Below the pieces are notes generated by a model, which had not been told where the DNA came from, made no database searches, and saw nothing but the letters and a program-made list of their open reading frames with translations. Shown piece after piece: positions 52,539 through 61,092 of a stretch of DNA of 64,000 nt. Position 1 is the stretch's first letter. The number at the start of each line of letters is the position of its first letter. The translations under genes were made by a program, and so were the position numbers. The DNA is from Pollutimonas sp036675275. Lineage in GTDB: Bacteria > Pseudomonadota > Gammaproteobacteria > Burkholderiales > Burkholderiaceae_B. The stretch covers positions 172,059 to 236,058 of the forward strand of contig JAKFFG010000025.1 of NCBI GenBank assembly GCA_036675275.1, given 5' to 3'.

Positions 52539-53595
52539 GAATTGCTCCAAGTTGCAATTGCGCCTGTTCCATCACCTGGCCGATGCTTATGCCCAAGGCA
52601 CAGGGATGCCCGATGGGGCAGTCGAAATAAGAACATGGCCGGCATGGCATAGGCGTATGGAGCACCCGGTGCAAGCCAGTGTCCAGGGGCGCCCAGCGCG
52701 CGACATCGCTGCCTGAAGCGATGACGACGCTGGGCAGGCGGACGGCGGCGGCCAGGTGTGAAATTCCTGTGTCATTGCATACCAGCATGCGTCCCCGCTG
52801 CAACATGCTTACGAGTGCACCCAGCGAGGTTTTTCCGGAAAGATTCGCTGCCGGCGTGCCGGCCCGCCGGATCAAGCCCGCAGCGAGCTCCGCTTCGTCA
52901 GGGCTGCCAGTAACCGCAAGCTGCCAGCTCTGCCCGGCCAGCCTCTGCATTACGCCGGCAAACCTGTCCAGCGGCCAACGTCGCGAGGCCATGCGCGCTC
53001 CCGGATGGATGAAGATCGTGCGGTCCAGATCGAGACCGGCGTTGTCGGCCGCCGCATCCGCCTCGCGGCGGTCTTCATCCCTTAGCGGGAATTCCAGAGC
53101 CGTGTCGGTCGAAGGCAGGCCCAGATACGACAACAGGGCCAGATAGCGGTGAATTTCCGGAAGGTGGTCGGGCCACGCCATCAAGCGCCCCGGTTCCTGC
53201 AGGCTTTCTTCAGGAACAAAGCCCGCCCACCGACGCCCACCCATGCGCCGGACGACATCGTTGGACTGTGCGCCACTGCCATGCATCTGAAGAATGAGGT
53301 CGAAATTCCGCGCTCGTACCTTGCCATAGAATCCGGACAAATCTTCCATGCGGACAGCCTGTTCCGGAAAAGCAGGATCGCCGGGAAACAATAACAGCTC
53401 ATCGACATAGTGCTTAAACCGCTCCACCACTGGAATGGCACTGTGCAGGCCTATCAGCGTAATGCGCGCGTCGGGCAGGGCCAGACGCAACGCCCGCAAC
53501 GCGGGTACGGAACAAAGCAGATCGCCCAGGTTCAACGCGCGGAATACCGCCACGCTGCACGGTGCCGGGTACCAGAGGCCTGTCCCGATGGTCAT
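52531..53595 (-). CDS. GT9 (heptosyltransferase-like) glycosyltransferase
   Basis: A 354-residue GT-B enzyme of the ADP-heptose transferase family. It has FRALNLGDLLCSVPALRALR at the N-terminus, FIHPGARMASRRWPLDRFAG near residue 205 and the donor site VCNDTGISHLAAAVRLPSVV near residue 275. A cysteine-rich tail (CRPCSYFDCPIGHPCALG) occurs as in many GT9 proteins of glycan clusters. The frame is open to 54051, but MTIGTGLWYPAP at 53595 overlaps the preceding stop by four bases. Acceptor unknown. Confidence 0.88.
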   Translation of the reverse strand: MTIGTGLWYPAPCSVAVFRALNLGDLLCSVPALRALRLALPDARITLIGLHSAIPVVERFKHYVDELLLFPGDPAFPEQAVRMEDLSGFYGKVRARNFDLILQMHGSGAQSNDVVRRMGGRRWAGFVPEESLQEPGRLMAWPDHLPEIHRYLALLSYLGLPSTDTALEFPLRDEDRREADAAADNAGLDLDRTIFIHPGARMASRRWPLDRFAGVMQRLAGQSWQLAVTGSPDEAELAAGLIRRAGTPAANLSGKTSLGALVSMLQRGRMLVCNDTGISHLAAAVRLPSVVIASGSDVARWAPLDTGLHRVLHTPMPCRPCSYFDCPIGHPCALGISIGQVMEQAQLQLGAIHE

Positions 53596-54572
53596 GGAAG
53601 ACCCCTGCCGAACCGGGCGGCACCCACCGCACGCCAGAATATGGAAAGTGGCGGAATGAGCAGCGACGTGAACAGCACCTCGGCAATATTGCGCAGTGTA
53701 TAGGCGCTGAGCCTGAGCCGCCGAATGAAAAAATACACCGTCAACAAACCCCACACCGCCGCGGCGGCAATCGCCATTTCGAACCGCCCTGCCAGCACTG
53801 CCAGCACTACGGCAACCAGACTGACGCAAATCATCAGGTACAGCCAGGGCGGTCCGGGCCGTATGCGTTCCCGATAAAGCCGTGGAAACTTTCTGTAAAG
53901 CAGGACATCGAACATCACCTTTTTCTGCATGCCCAGGCTGGCTGCGAACGGCATGGGACGCAAGGGATGCACCACCGTAGCGGCCGGCGCCGGCGCAATG
54001 GTGCAGCCGCGTTCCAGCAATGCGAAGTGCAAATCGGAGTCTTCCCGCCATGCCAGTGTGAAACGTTCGTCGAAGCCTCCCACTGCGTCAAGAATATCGC
54101 GTCGAACGAAGCAGTTGGCTGTGACGAACTCTGCTTGCGTCAGTCTTGCCGCATCGCGCTCGAGGTCGCCGGGATCGTTCGGCAGGGGCATGACGACCGT
54201 GCCGACGGCCGCCTCGACGCCGGATGCCATCGCTTCCAGGCCGGCCTTCAGCCAGCCCGGTTCCGGCATAGTGTCATCATCGGTGAACGCAATGACAGGC
54301 GCATCGGCAGAGCGCCAGCCGACATTGCGGGCACCCGCCGGACCTTGTGTACCCGTTACCGCGAGATATCGCACAAGGGGACGACCCTCCGTACGTTCGG
54401 CGATGCGTCGAACGAGAGCCTCGATCTGGACACTGGGACCATCGTCGCATACGAGGAGCTCCCAGTCATCGCGCGACAGATTCTGCTTCAGCAGGGCCGC
54501 CAGACACCGCTCCAGCAAGTCGGGACGCTTGTAAGTCGGAACAACCACGGATATCAAGGGCGGACGTGTCAT
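53592..54572 (-). CDS. GT2-family glycosyltransferase with C-terminal membrane helices
   Basis: A 326-residue inverting glycosyltransferase: LISVVVPTYKRPDLLERCL, VCDDGPS, QGPAGARNVGWRSA and the D-x-D region AFTDDDTMPEPGWL near residue 95. Two C-terminal hydrophobic helices (about 255-300) should anchor it in the inner membrane, fitting action on a lipid-linked acceptor. The start at 54572 overlaps the carbamoyltransferase stop by four bases. Confidence 0.88.
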   Translation of the reverse strand: MTRPPLISVVVPTYKRPDLLERCLAALLKQNLSRDDWELLVCDDGPSVQIEALVRRIAERTEGRPLVRYLAVTGTQGPAGARNVGWRSADAPVIAFTDDDTMPEPGWLKAGLEAMASGVEAAVGTVVMPLPNDPGDLERDAARLTQAEFVTANCFVRRDILDAVGGFDERFTLAWREDSDLHFALLERGCTIAPAPAATVVHPLRPMPFAASLGMQKKVMFDVLLYRKFPRLYRERIRPGPPWLYLMICVSLVAVVLAVLAGRFEMAIAAAAVWGLLTVYFFIRRLRLSAYTLRNIAEVLFTSLLIPPLSIFWRAVGAARFGRGLP

Positions 54573-56308
54573 CGCGGCTTCTCCACCAGGTAACTTCCTA
54601 TCACCAGGGCATCCAGCGGCGACGTCCAGAAACACTCAAGCGCGTCGCGCGGACTGCACACCACCGGTTCGCCGCGCGTGTTGAAAGACGTGTTCACCAG
54701 CACCGGTACGCCGGTCCTTTCCTCGAACGCGCGCAGCAGGTCGTACAACAGACCGTGCTGCCTATTGTTGACTGTCTGCACGCGCGCCGTTCCGTCAATG
54801 TGGCACACCGCCGGAATAAGACCCGCTCTTTCTTTCAATACGTCGAAAACGAACAGCATAAAGGGAGCATCGATTTTGCCCTTGGGACCGGCGTCGAACC
54901 ATTCCTGCGCCCGCTCTTCGATGACCAGAGGCGCCACAGGCCGAAAATCTTCGCGGTCTTTGAGCTCATTCAGACGGGCCTGCATATCCGGATCGCGTGG
55001 CGAGGCAAGAATGGAGCGCGCACCCAGAGCGCGCGGACCGAACTCCATGCGCCCCTCGAACCAGCCCAAAATTTTTTCCTGAGCGAGCAAATCGGCGGCC
55101 TCCTCGGCTACGTTATTCAAGCGCCGAAAGGCAACATGCGAGCGCCGCAGGAACGCTTCTATTTCGGTATCCGAGTAGCCTGGCCCCAGATACGCGTGGT
55201 CCATGATCCAGCTTCGGCCGCCCTTTCCCCGCTCCTTGAAATCGCGCCAAAGCGCCGCGCCCAGTGCCGTACCGGCGTCGCCGGCCGCAGGCTGCACCCA
55301 GACATTTTCAAAAGGTCCCTCCTTGGCCAGGCGCGCATTCGCCACGCAATTCAGCGCGACGCCTCCCGCCATGCAGAGGTTGGGGGAGCCGGTGTTCTGA
55401 TGCAGCCACTGAGCCATCTGCAATATCGTTTCCTCAAGCGCCTGTTGCAAGGAATGGGCGATATCCATGTGTTTGTCCTCAAACTCCTGCCCTTTCTTGC
55501 GCGGTGCGCCGAACCGCTCTTCAAGCCGGGCTGGGGCCAAGGTGTATCCGCCGTTGCCATCTCCCTTGAGAATTTCCCGGAACTCCTTCATATAGGCGGG
55601 CTTGCCATACGAGGCCAATGCCATCACCTTGTATTCATCCGAAGAATGCAGGAAGCCCAGGTACCGGGTCACGTCTTCGTAAAGCAAGCCCAGCGAATGC
55701 GGCAGATCGATCTGCCTCAGTCTTTTATAGTTGCCGTCCTTGAAGTGGCCGTAACTGGTCGAAGCGCGCTCACCGCGCCCGTCCATGGTCAGCACGGCGG
55801 TCTCGCCATACGGACTGGCAAGGAAAGCACTGGCTTCGTGGGCCAGGTGATGCTCGAGGAATTGCCAGCGTTCCAGAATGCGATCAAGACCGGCACCGGC
55901 ATAGCGGCCCTGCAGGTGATGCGGCGCTCCGTCGGCGAGCTGGCGCGGCGCATTGACGATGTAGGAGAGGAACAGAGGGTCCCAGGGCGAGCCGCCCCCT
56001 TCGCGATGGCCGGCTGCGGACGGTTCCAACGGCAGGACAATGTGCTTGTCGGCGGCGAGGCTTTCCTGCAGAAGCTGCGGCGCGAACGAATACGCAATAT
56101 GGTCGACATCGTGCAACGCTATCCCGGCTTCGCTCAGGCAATAGTCGATGGCGTTATAGGGCAACTGCCAGGTTGAAAACGGCACGGGCCGCTTGCCATG
56201 CTTGACTCGTGTAAAACGCTCCTCTTCGGCCGCCGCCACCACCTTGCCATCGCACACCAGCGCTGCCGCGCAGTCGTGAAATGCCGCATTGATTCCTAAT
56301 GTGTGCAT
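54569..56308 (-). CDS. NodU/TobZ-family carbamoyltransferase
   Basis: A 579-residue O-carbamoyltransferase, which moves a carbamoyl group from carbamoyl phosphate through carbamoyl-adenylate to a sugar hydroxyl. The N-terminal Kae1-like part has GINAAFHDCAAALVCDGKVV, AAAEEERFTRVKHGKRP, the metal-binding HHLAHEASAFLASP and TMDGRGE; MAGGVALNCVANARLAKEG follows. The C-terminal part carries FEGRMEFGPRALGARSILASPRD and NTSFNTRGEPVV. It is a decorating enzyme in Nod-factor, antibiotic and capsule pathways; here it lies among glycosyltransferases, so the glycan is probably carbamoylated (inference). It overlaps both neighbours. Confidence 0.93.
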   Translation of the reverse strand: MHTLGINAAFHDCAAALVCDGKVVAAAEEERFTRVKHGKRPVPFSTWQLPYNAIDYCLSEAGIALHDVDHIAYSFAPQLLQESLAADKHIVLPLEPSAAGHREGGGSPWDPLFLSYIVNAPRQLADGAPHHLQGRYAGAGLDRILERWQFLEHHLAHEASAFLASPYGETAVLTMDGRGERASTSYGHFKDGNYKRLRQIDLPHSLGLLYEDVTRYLGFLHSSDEYKVMALASYGKPAYMKEFREILKGDGNGGYTLAPARLEERFGAPRKKGQEFEDKHMDIAHSLQQALEETILQMAQWLHQNTGSPNLCMAGGVALNCVANARLAKEGPFENVWVQPAAGDAGTALGAALWRDFKERGKGGRSWIMDHAYLGPGYSDTEIEAFLRRSHVAFRRLNNVAEEAADLLAQEKILGWFEGRMEFGPRALGARSILASPRDPDMQARLNELKDREDFRPVAPLVIEERAQEWFDAGPKGKIDAPFMLFVFDVLKERAGLIPAVCHIDGTARVQTVNNRQHGLLYDLLRAFEERTGVPVLVNTSFNTRGEPVVCSPRDALECFWTSPLDALVIGSYLVEKPR

Positions 56309-57435
56309 ATACCTTCCCCCTTTATTGCACTGCCGCTTATGTCCGGGACCCGGGCGGTCTGGCGACTGGTATCCAGCAATTCGTATGCGGCACGCACGAC
56401 CGACTGCGGGGCAATGTCGTTGAGGCAGGCATTATGGCCATGCGGGCACACACTGCGGTAACAGTATTTGCACGGGACATCACTGGACAACACCCGGTGC
56501 TCGACCTGCCACGGCGTGTGCTGGGGATTGGTCAACGCATAAAGATCAACGATAGGCGTTTGTACCGCCGCGGCAATATGCACAGGCCCGGTATTATTGG
56601 AAATGAGCAGCGACGCGTCCTGGATCAGGCAGCCAAGCTGCCCCAGATTCAGGCGGCCAGCCATATTGACCGGCCTGTTTGCGCACTGGCTGCCCGCAAT
56701 GATCTGGTCGATAAGCTTGCGCTCGTCTTCGCCTCCGGTAAGCAGCACGCCGCGTCCTTCGGCTTCCAGCAGGGAAAGCACGCTGGAAAAGCCGCTGGCG
56801 CCATAGCGGCGGGACTCCGCACTGGCGCCGCAATGCATCACGATCCAGCCGCGGCTTTGCTGTACTCCGCAATCGCGCAATACCTGAAGCATGGAATGTC
56901 GGTCGGAATGGCGGGTAAGGAAAGACAATCTGGTATTACTGCTTTGGGCCCCCACCGACGCGACCAGATCGAGTTGTCTCTGGACTTCATGCCGTATGCC
57001 CTTTTGGGGCTCCGTATCGCGGGCCCAGTGGCTCAGCAAACGATATGGGTTTTCCCGGGAATGCGCCAGAATCAGCGGGATGCCCGCCAGATGGCACATC
57101 ATTGCCGCGGGCAGCGCGCTTTGGCTGTAGACGGTAAAGATCACCGCCGCATCGAATCGCCGGCGTGCAAGGTCCTGTATCGCTGCAATATCTTGGTCAT
57201 TGCCCTGCGAGCCGTTCTTGACCCAGGCCGCGTCATATACGATAGTGTCGTCCACATCGGGCAGGAAATCCGCCACTTGCGCGCCGGAACGGGAAGCCAT
57301 CAACGTTATTTTCACGTCCGGCCGCGCTGTCTTCAAGGCGTGGATGGCCGGCGTGCTCATCAACACATCGCCCATATTGTCCAGGCGTACGCAGAGGATG
57401 CGCCGGGCGTCGTTCCAATCGTGCCGCGTCGTCAT
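56296..57435 (-). CDS. GT9 (heptosyltransferase-like) glycosyltransferase
   Basis: The second GT9 enzyme of the operon, 379 residues. It has RRILCVRLDNMGDVLMSTPAIHALK, MHCGASAESRRYGASGFSSVLS near residue 220, the donor site LLISNNTGPVHIAAAVQTPIVDLYAL near residue 300 and a cysteine-containing C-terminal segment CKYCYRSVCPHGHNACLNDI. It is distinct from waaC and from the GT9 at 52.5 kb. The start MTTRHDWNDARRILCV at 57435 overlaps the phosphatase gene stop by four bases, and its 3' end overlaps the carbamoyltransferase start by 13. Confidence 0.88.
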   Translation of the reverse strand: MTTRHDWNDARRILCVRLDNMGDVLMSTPAIHALKTARPDVKITLMASRSGAQVADFLPDVDDTIVYDAAWVKNGSQGNDQDIAAIQDLARRRFDAAVIFTVYSQSALPAAMMCHLAGIPLILAHSRENPYRLLSHWARDTEPQKGIRHEVQRQLDLVASVGAQSSNTRLSFLTRHSDRHSMLQVLRDCGVQQSRGWIVMHCGASAESRRYGASGFSSVLSLLEAEGRGVLLTGGEDERKLIDQIIAGSQCANRPVNMAGRLNLGQLGCLIQDASLLISNNTGPVHIAAAVQTPIVDLYALTNPQHTPWQVEHRVLSSDVPCKYCYRSVCPHGHNACLNDIAPQSVVRAAYELLDTSRQTARVPDISGSAIKGEGICTH

Positions 57436-58037
57436 GCGCTTTCGCCTTGTATGGCCGCGGGTCGCGGCGTCAACTGCCTGGAATGCCAGCGGAATATCCA
57501 ATCGCTGGCCTCATCCAGGTCGGAAACAATGCGGTGGGGCCGGCGCCGCTCGTTGATTTCCCATTGCGTCTCGTTGCCGTTGTCGATCAAAACCGTATTG
57601 CAGCCTGCCGCCCGGCCTGCCTCGACGTCGTCCAGAATGTCGCCGACGAACCAGGATTCGTCGAGCGCGATGCCGTGCTCCGCAGCGGCACGCAACAACA
57701 GGCCGGGAGCCGGCTTGCGGCAATCACACGCCATGGCGTGGGCGGCTATGGTTCCCAGGGGATGGTGAGGACAATAATAAAATCCGCCCAGCGCGGCTCC
57801 CGCCTGGGCGAACATGCGCTCCAGTTGCGACACCATGGGGACCAGTTGATCCACGGTAAATCGCCCCATGGCTATCCCGGGCTGATTGCTGATGACATAA
57901 AGGGGCAAGCCCAGGCGGCCCAGTTTCCCCAACGCCGCCCGGGCGCCAGGTGCGAAGACCATTCTTGCCGGATCAACGTTATAGGGAACGTCTTCCAGCA
58001 AGGTTCCGTCTTTGTCCAGGAAGACCGCCGCGCTCAT
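57432..58037 (-). CDS. HAD-IIIA phosphatase, GmhB-like (heptose bisphosphatase)
   Basis: A 201-residue HAD phosphatase: nucleophile and acid/base D8 and D10 in LDKDGTLLED, VISNQPGIAMGRF, the zinc-binding set CPHHP (89-93) and CDCRKP (104-109), and GDILDDVEAGRAAGC. These features are those of GmhB, which removes the C7 phosphate of heptose 1,7-bisphosphate on the route to ADP-heptose. With the two GT9 genes it implies that heptose is supplied to and built into the glycan, although a histidinol-phosphatase-type role cannot be excluded. The ATG at 58037 gives an ATGA overlap; another ATG two codons upstream (58043) is possible. Confidence 0.87.
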   Translation of the reverse strand: MSAAVFLDKDGTLLEDVPYNVDPARMVFAPGARAALGKLGRLGLPLYVISNQPGIAMGRFTVDQLVPMVSQLERMFAQAGAALGGFYYCPHHPLGTIAAHAMACDCRKPAPGLLLRAAAEHGIALDESWFVGDILDDVEAGRAAGCNTVLIDNGNETQWEINERRRPHRIVSDLDEASDWIFRWHSRQLTPRPAAIQGESA

Positions 58038-58768
58038 GGCCATGACGTCTCTTTCATCGGCAACACCATGACCTCCGGAATCACGGTTTCGGGCGGCTGG
58101 GTCAACACGAACTTTACTGCGCGCGCGACATTCAGCGGGTCCTGCAAAGTATCCTGGTCGATATCGGGAAACCGGTCCAAAAGAAACGGGGTGCGCATAC
58201 CGCCCGCGATGATCGCGGATACCTTGATGCCGAGCGACCGCAGTTCGGCATGCAGGGCGTGAGACAGTCCCATGAGTCCCCACTTGCTTGCGTGATAGAC
58301 ACTGGCATTCGGCCACGCGCGGCGCGCAGCCGTTGACGCAATATTTATGATGTGTCCACCCGGTGCCAAATGGTCGAGCCCATGCTTGGCCAGCAGGAAA
58401 GGCCCCGTCAGGTTCGTGCGCATCACCCTTTCCCAATCCGACGTGGCCAGCTCGCGTATGCTCAGCGTCACATCGATGCCCGCATTATTCACAATTGCGT
58501 CCAGGCGGCCCAACAAGGTCACGCCGCCGTCAAGAACCCGGCGCACCTGGTCCTCGTCTCCCACGTCAAGCTGGAAGGCGCAGGCTCGACCCGAGGCGGC
58601 ATTGATACGCTCGGCAACAGCTTTTGCCGACGACTCGTCTACATCGGTTACGACTATATGCGCGCCCTCGGCAGCCAGCGATTCGCATATTGCCGCACCC
58701 AGGCCGCGTCCCGCGCCGGTGACCAGAACGGAACGTCCGGCCACGGTTTCGTAATCATAGGCATCCAT
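58034..58768 (-). CDS. Classical short-chain dehydrogenase/reductase
   Basis: A 244-residue NAD(P)-dependent oxidoreductase: TGAGRGLG at 17-24, NNAG at 94-97, catalytic S145 and Y158-x3-K162 (YHASK). The substrate is not evident. In an operon of sugar enzymes it may oxidise or reduce a nucleotide sugar or a glycan precursor. It starts 48 bases after the GT4 gene and overlaps the phosphatase gene. Confidence 0.88.
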   Translation of the reverse strand: MDAYDYETVAGRSVLVTGAGRGLGAAICESLAAEGAHIVVTDVDESSAKAVAERINAASGRACAFQLDVGDEDQVRRVLDGGVTLLGRLDAIVNNAGIDVTLSIRELATSDWERVMRTNLTGPFLLAKHGLDHLAPGGHIINIASTAARRAWPNASVYHASKWGLMGLSHALHAELRSLGIKVSAIIAGGMRTPFLLDRFPDIDQDTLQDPLNVARAVKFVLTQPPETVIPEVMVLPMKETSWP

Positions 58769-58816
58769 CGTGCTTCCTTTTGTTGAAGTTATTTTGAGTT
58801 CTTCCAGGGGAACGCA

Positions 58817-60103
58817 TCATGCGATGAGGCGGGTTTCGGTGTTCCAGTGCCGTACCGGCACGGGTACAACCTGGCTTTCGTACAAGTCTTCGAACACAGC
58901 CGCCAGCTGCGTGCCCACGCGGCGCCAGCTGAATAGCCGTTCGGCCCGTTGGGCTCCGGCCCAACCCATACGGGCCGAGAGCCTTCGATCATGGGCCAGT
59001 CGCGCCATGCGTTCTGCCAATATGTCGGGATCTTTGGGCGGAACCAGGAAGCCTGTGACGCCGTCCACGACGGTATAGCGGATGCCGCCCGTGTCGGAGC
59101 CGACCACCGGCCGTGCGCAGGCCATAGCCTCGACCGGCGTGATGCCGAATGGCTCGTACCAGGGTGTGGTTGCGAACACATCACTGGCGCAGTAGTAGCG
59201 GCGCAACTGGCTGCGGCCGCGTCGTCCGGTGAATTCGACGAAATCCAGCACGCCTTCTTCCCGTGCGACGGCTTTCAGACGGGCCAGCTCCGGCGTCGCT
59301 TCGTCAAGCGGTGCCGCGGTGTTGCCTCCCACTACGCAAAGGCGCGCGTCGACCGCGTAGTCCCGGCGAAGCCGGCTCAATCCGCGTATGACGTTATCGA
59401 CACCTTTTCGAGGCACCATGCGCCCGAGTTGCAGAATGTAGAAGGCATTCTTGTCCCAGCCCAGTGAAGCGCGGACAGGGTCCCGTTCAGTGGGCCACAT
59501 TTCCTGCGGATCAAATCCGCAAGGAACCATGCTGATGCGATCCGGATCCGCGCCATAGAGGTCGATAAGATCACGTCGATCTTGTGGACACTCGGCAATG
59601 ATGCGGTCGGCCGCGTGCACGATTTCATCTTCAATCTCGAAGCGGGAATCAGGGAATTTGTCGGCTTCGGCCTGGTGCTGGCGACGCACGCGTCCCAAAG
59701 CGTGGAAGGTTACCGCCAAGGGGATTCCGAACTGCCGCGCCACCGGCAGCGCGGCCATGGCCGACATGAAAAAATTAGCGTGAATCAAATCATACGAATG
59801 ACTGCAATTGCCAAAATAAGACCGCATGAATTCGCCGAACTGCGCCATATATGGAAGCAACTCTTCTTTGGGCAGATACCAGGTCGGGCCGGCGGGAACA
59901 TGGATTATGCGCAAGCCCTCGCCCCACTCCAGCTCGCGAGGCAATTGCGGGCTATCCATTCTGGTGAAAACATCGACGGCATACCCTTGAGCCGCCAGTT
60001 GGCGAGCCACTTGAGCTACATACACATTCTGTCCACCGCTATCCACGCTTCCTGCCTGGGCAATTGGCGATGCATGTTCGCTGACAATCGCAACTCTTCG
60101 CAT
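58817..60103 (-). CDS. GT4-family glycosyltransferase
   Basis: A 428-residue retaining GT-B glycosyltransferase. It starts with MRRVAIVSEHASPIAQAGSV and GGQNVYVAQVARQLAAQGY, has LQLGRMVPRKGVDNVIRGL in the C-domain and the E-x7-E donor motif in WYEPFGITPVEAMACARPVVG near residue 340. The N-terminal SGGQNVYV segment is characteristic of the sucrose-phosphate-synthase/MshA-like branch of GT4. Donor and acceptor are unknown. ATG at 60103 is chosen. It lies 22 bases after the BON-domain gene. Confidence 0.9.
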   Translation of the reverse strand: MRRVAIVSEHASPIAQAGSVDSGGQNVYVAQVARQLAAQGYAVDVFTRMDSPQLPRELEWGEGLRIIHVPAGPTWYLPKEELLPYMAQFGEFMRSYFGNCSHSYDLIHANFFMSAMAALPVARQFGIPLAVTFHALGRVRRQHQAEADKFPDSRFEIEDEIVHAADRIIAECPQDRRDLIDLYGADPDRISMVPCGFDPQEMWPTERDPVRASLGWDKNAFYILQLGRMVPRKGVDNVIRGLSRLRRDYAVDARLCVVGGNTAAPLDEATPELARLKAVAREEGVLDFVEFTGRRGRSQLRRYYCASDVFATTPWYEPFGITPVEAMACARPVVGSDTGGIRYTVVDGVTGFLVPPKDPDILAERMARLAHDRRLSARMGWAGAQRAERLFSWRRVGTQLAAVFEDLYESQVVPVPVRHWNTETRLIA

Positions 60104-60125
60104 GATTCTCTCCATTATTGTTATG

Positions 60126-60725
60126 TCACTGCCCCAAGGGGCCGGTCTGGTCTCGCTGTACGGTGATACGGTTGTCGATGTCGGCTACCCCTGCACAATC
60201 GTCGGCGCAATCCTCGATGGCATGCTTGACGCGGCGGTTCTTTACCGTGCCTTCCAGCGTCACCTTGCCTTGAGCAACACTCACCGACACCTCGGACACG
60301 TCGAGACCGCTATGACTAAGCCTCTCGCATACGTCTTCATGGATGCGTTCGTCGGAACGCGTATATCCCTTGGGCTGAATACGCTTGTAAACGCCCTGCT
60401 GGCGCTGGAAGCTTGGGTCTTCGTTCGCAAACCCGCCGTAACTGCTCTGTCCCGGGTCGGCGCTGCGGCTGCGCAATCGTTCACCTTGCTCGGTGGCGTG
60501 CACGCCCGGATTCCGGTGATGACCATGGCCTTCGTCGCGAACGCGCTCGTCGCCACGCCCATAGTCGTCGCTACGGTCATAATCGCCGGAAAATCCCGAA
60601 CGCCGATATTCACGCTCATGGGAACGTCCATACTCGCCCGTCTGCCCGTACTGGTTGCCCCTGTCGAAATCCTCCGATCCCCCGCGATGTGGAGAGCCGT
60701 GGCGTCTTCGATCGTCATTGTTCAT
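60126..60725 (-). CDS. BON-domain protein with a long charged N-terminal region
   Basis: A 199-residue protein whose last about 70 residues are a BON domain (RIHEDVCERLSHSGLDV, VTLEGTVKNRRVKHAIEDCA), a fold that binds phospholipid or glycan surfaces. The first about 120 residues are disordered, rich in R, D, G, Y and H (for example SEDFDRGNQYGQTGEYGRSH). No Sec signal is obvious, so its location is uncertain. GGAGG stands six bases before the ATG at 60725. It is the first gene of the glycan operon, behind a putative sigma-54 promoter. BON proteins are often envelope-stress related, which fits an envelope-glycan operon. Confidence 0.82.
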   Translation of the reverse strand: MNNDDRRRHGSPHRGGSEDFDRGNQYGQTGEYGRSHEREYRRSGFSGDYDRSDDYGRGDERVRDEGHGHHRNPGVHATEQGERLRSRSADPGQSSYGGFANEDPSFQRQQGVYKRIQPKGYTRSDERIHEDVCERLSHSGLDVSEVSVSVAQGKVTLEGTVKNRRVKHAIEDCADDCAGVADIDNRITVQRDQTGPLGQ

Positions 60726-60796
60726 TGCAGCCTCCTTACACAATTCATGATTGCCAATACGGTTGCTCGCACAAACATCGATGGCAATGCAGGACA

Positions 60797-60811
60797 GCAA
60801 ACTGTGTGCCG
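60797..60811 (-). promoter_or_regulatory. Putative sigma-54 promoter of the nine-gene glycan operon
   Basis: The minus strand reads CGGCAC-ACAGT-TTGC: exact GG-N10-GC spacing and one mismatch to TGGCAC-N5-TTGC (C for the first T). The predicted start near 60785 leaves a leader of about 60 bases before the BON gene. Confidence 0.65.
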
Positions 60812-61026
60812 CGCGGCGGCCGGCGAACATGCATTCGGGTCGTGACCTCCCGGGAACTTCTTACACGTGTCGGTAAATTGTTTGCACCTTTCCGGCCTAA
60901 AACCAGTAGAGACATATAAATGGCGCCGATCCGCTTACGCCGGAAAGCCGGCGGCAAGGCCCGGCAGGCAAAGAACGCGGTGCTGTCTCGGAAATAGATA
61001 CGGACTGAAGGTTCCGCTTACATGAC

Positions 61027-61042
61027 TTGGCACAGCCATTGC
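61027..61042 (+). promoter_or_regulatory. Sigma-54 promoter of rpoN (autoregulatory)
   Basis: TTGGCAC-AGCCA-TTGC on the plus strand is a perfect match to the consensus, with GG and GC 10 bases apart. The predicted start near 61054 is about 39 bases before the rpoN start codon. It is the best sigma-54 element in the window. Confidence 0.78.
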
Positions 61043-61092
61043 GAGTATCTATCTGGATAGCTCAAAAGGTCCCATAAACCAGGAGACGTAAA

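Larger units (their letters stand above)
60726..61092. other. Divergent control region between the glycan operon and rpoN
   Basis: These 367 bases hold no gene. They carry a leftward sigma-54-type promoter (60797-60811), a rightward one (61027-61042), a TCCGCTTAC direct repeat at 60930-60938 and 61013-61021 (83 bases apart), and a small CGCCGG-AAAG-CCGGCG hairpin near 60940. The direct repeat is a candidate activator site. No sigma-70 promoter was convincing. Confidence 0.6.

Noticed and set aside
53596..54051. N-terminal extension of the GT9 gene at 52.5 kb (506-codon version)
   Set aside because: The extra 152 codons overlap the GT2 gene in another frame and have low-complexity composition; the ATG at 53595 fits the four-base overlap pattern of the operon.
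54347..56176. 609-codon plus-strand open frame
   Set aside because: It is antisense to the carbamoyltransferase and GT2 genes, which have clear family motifs; long antisense frames are expected at this base composition.
58038..58436. N-terminal extension of the GmhB-like gene
   Set aside because: It overlaps the SDR gene and is not family-like; the HAD fold begins directly at MSAAVFLDKDGT.
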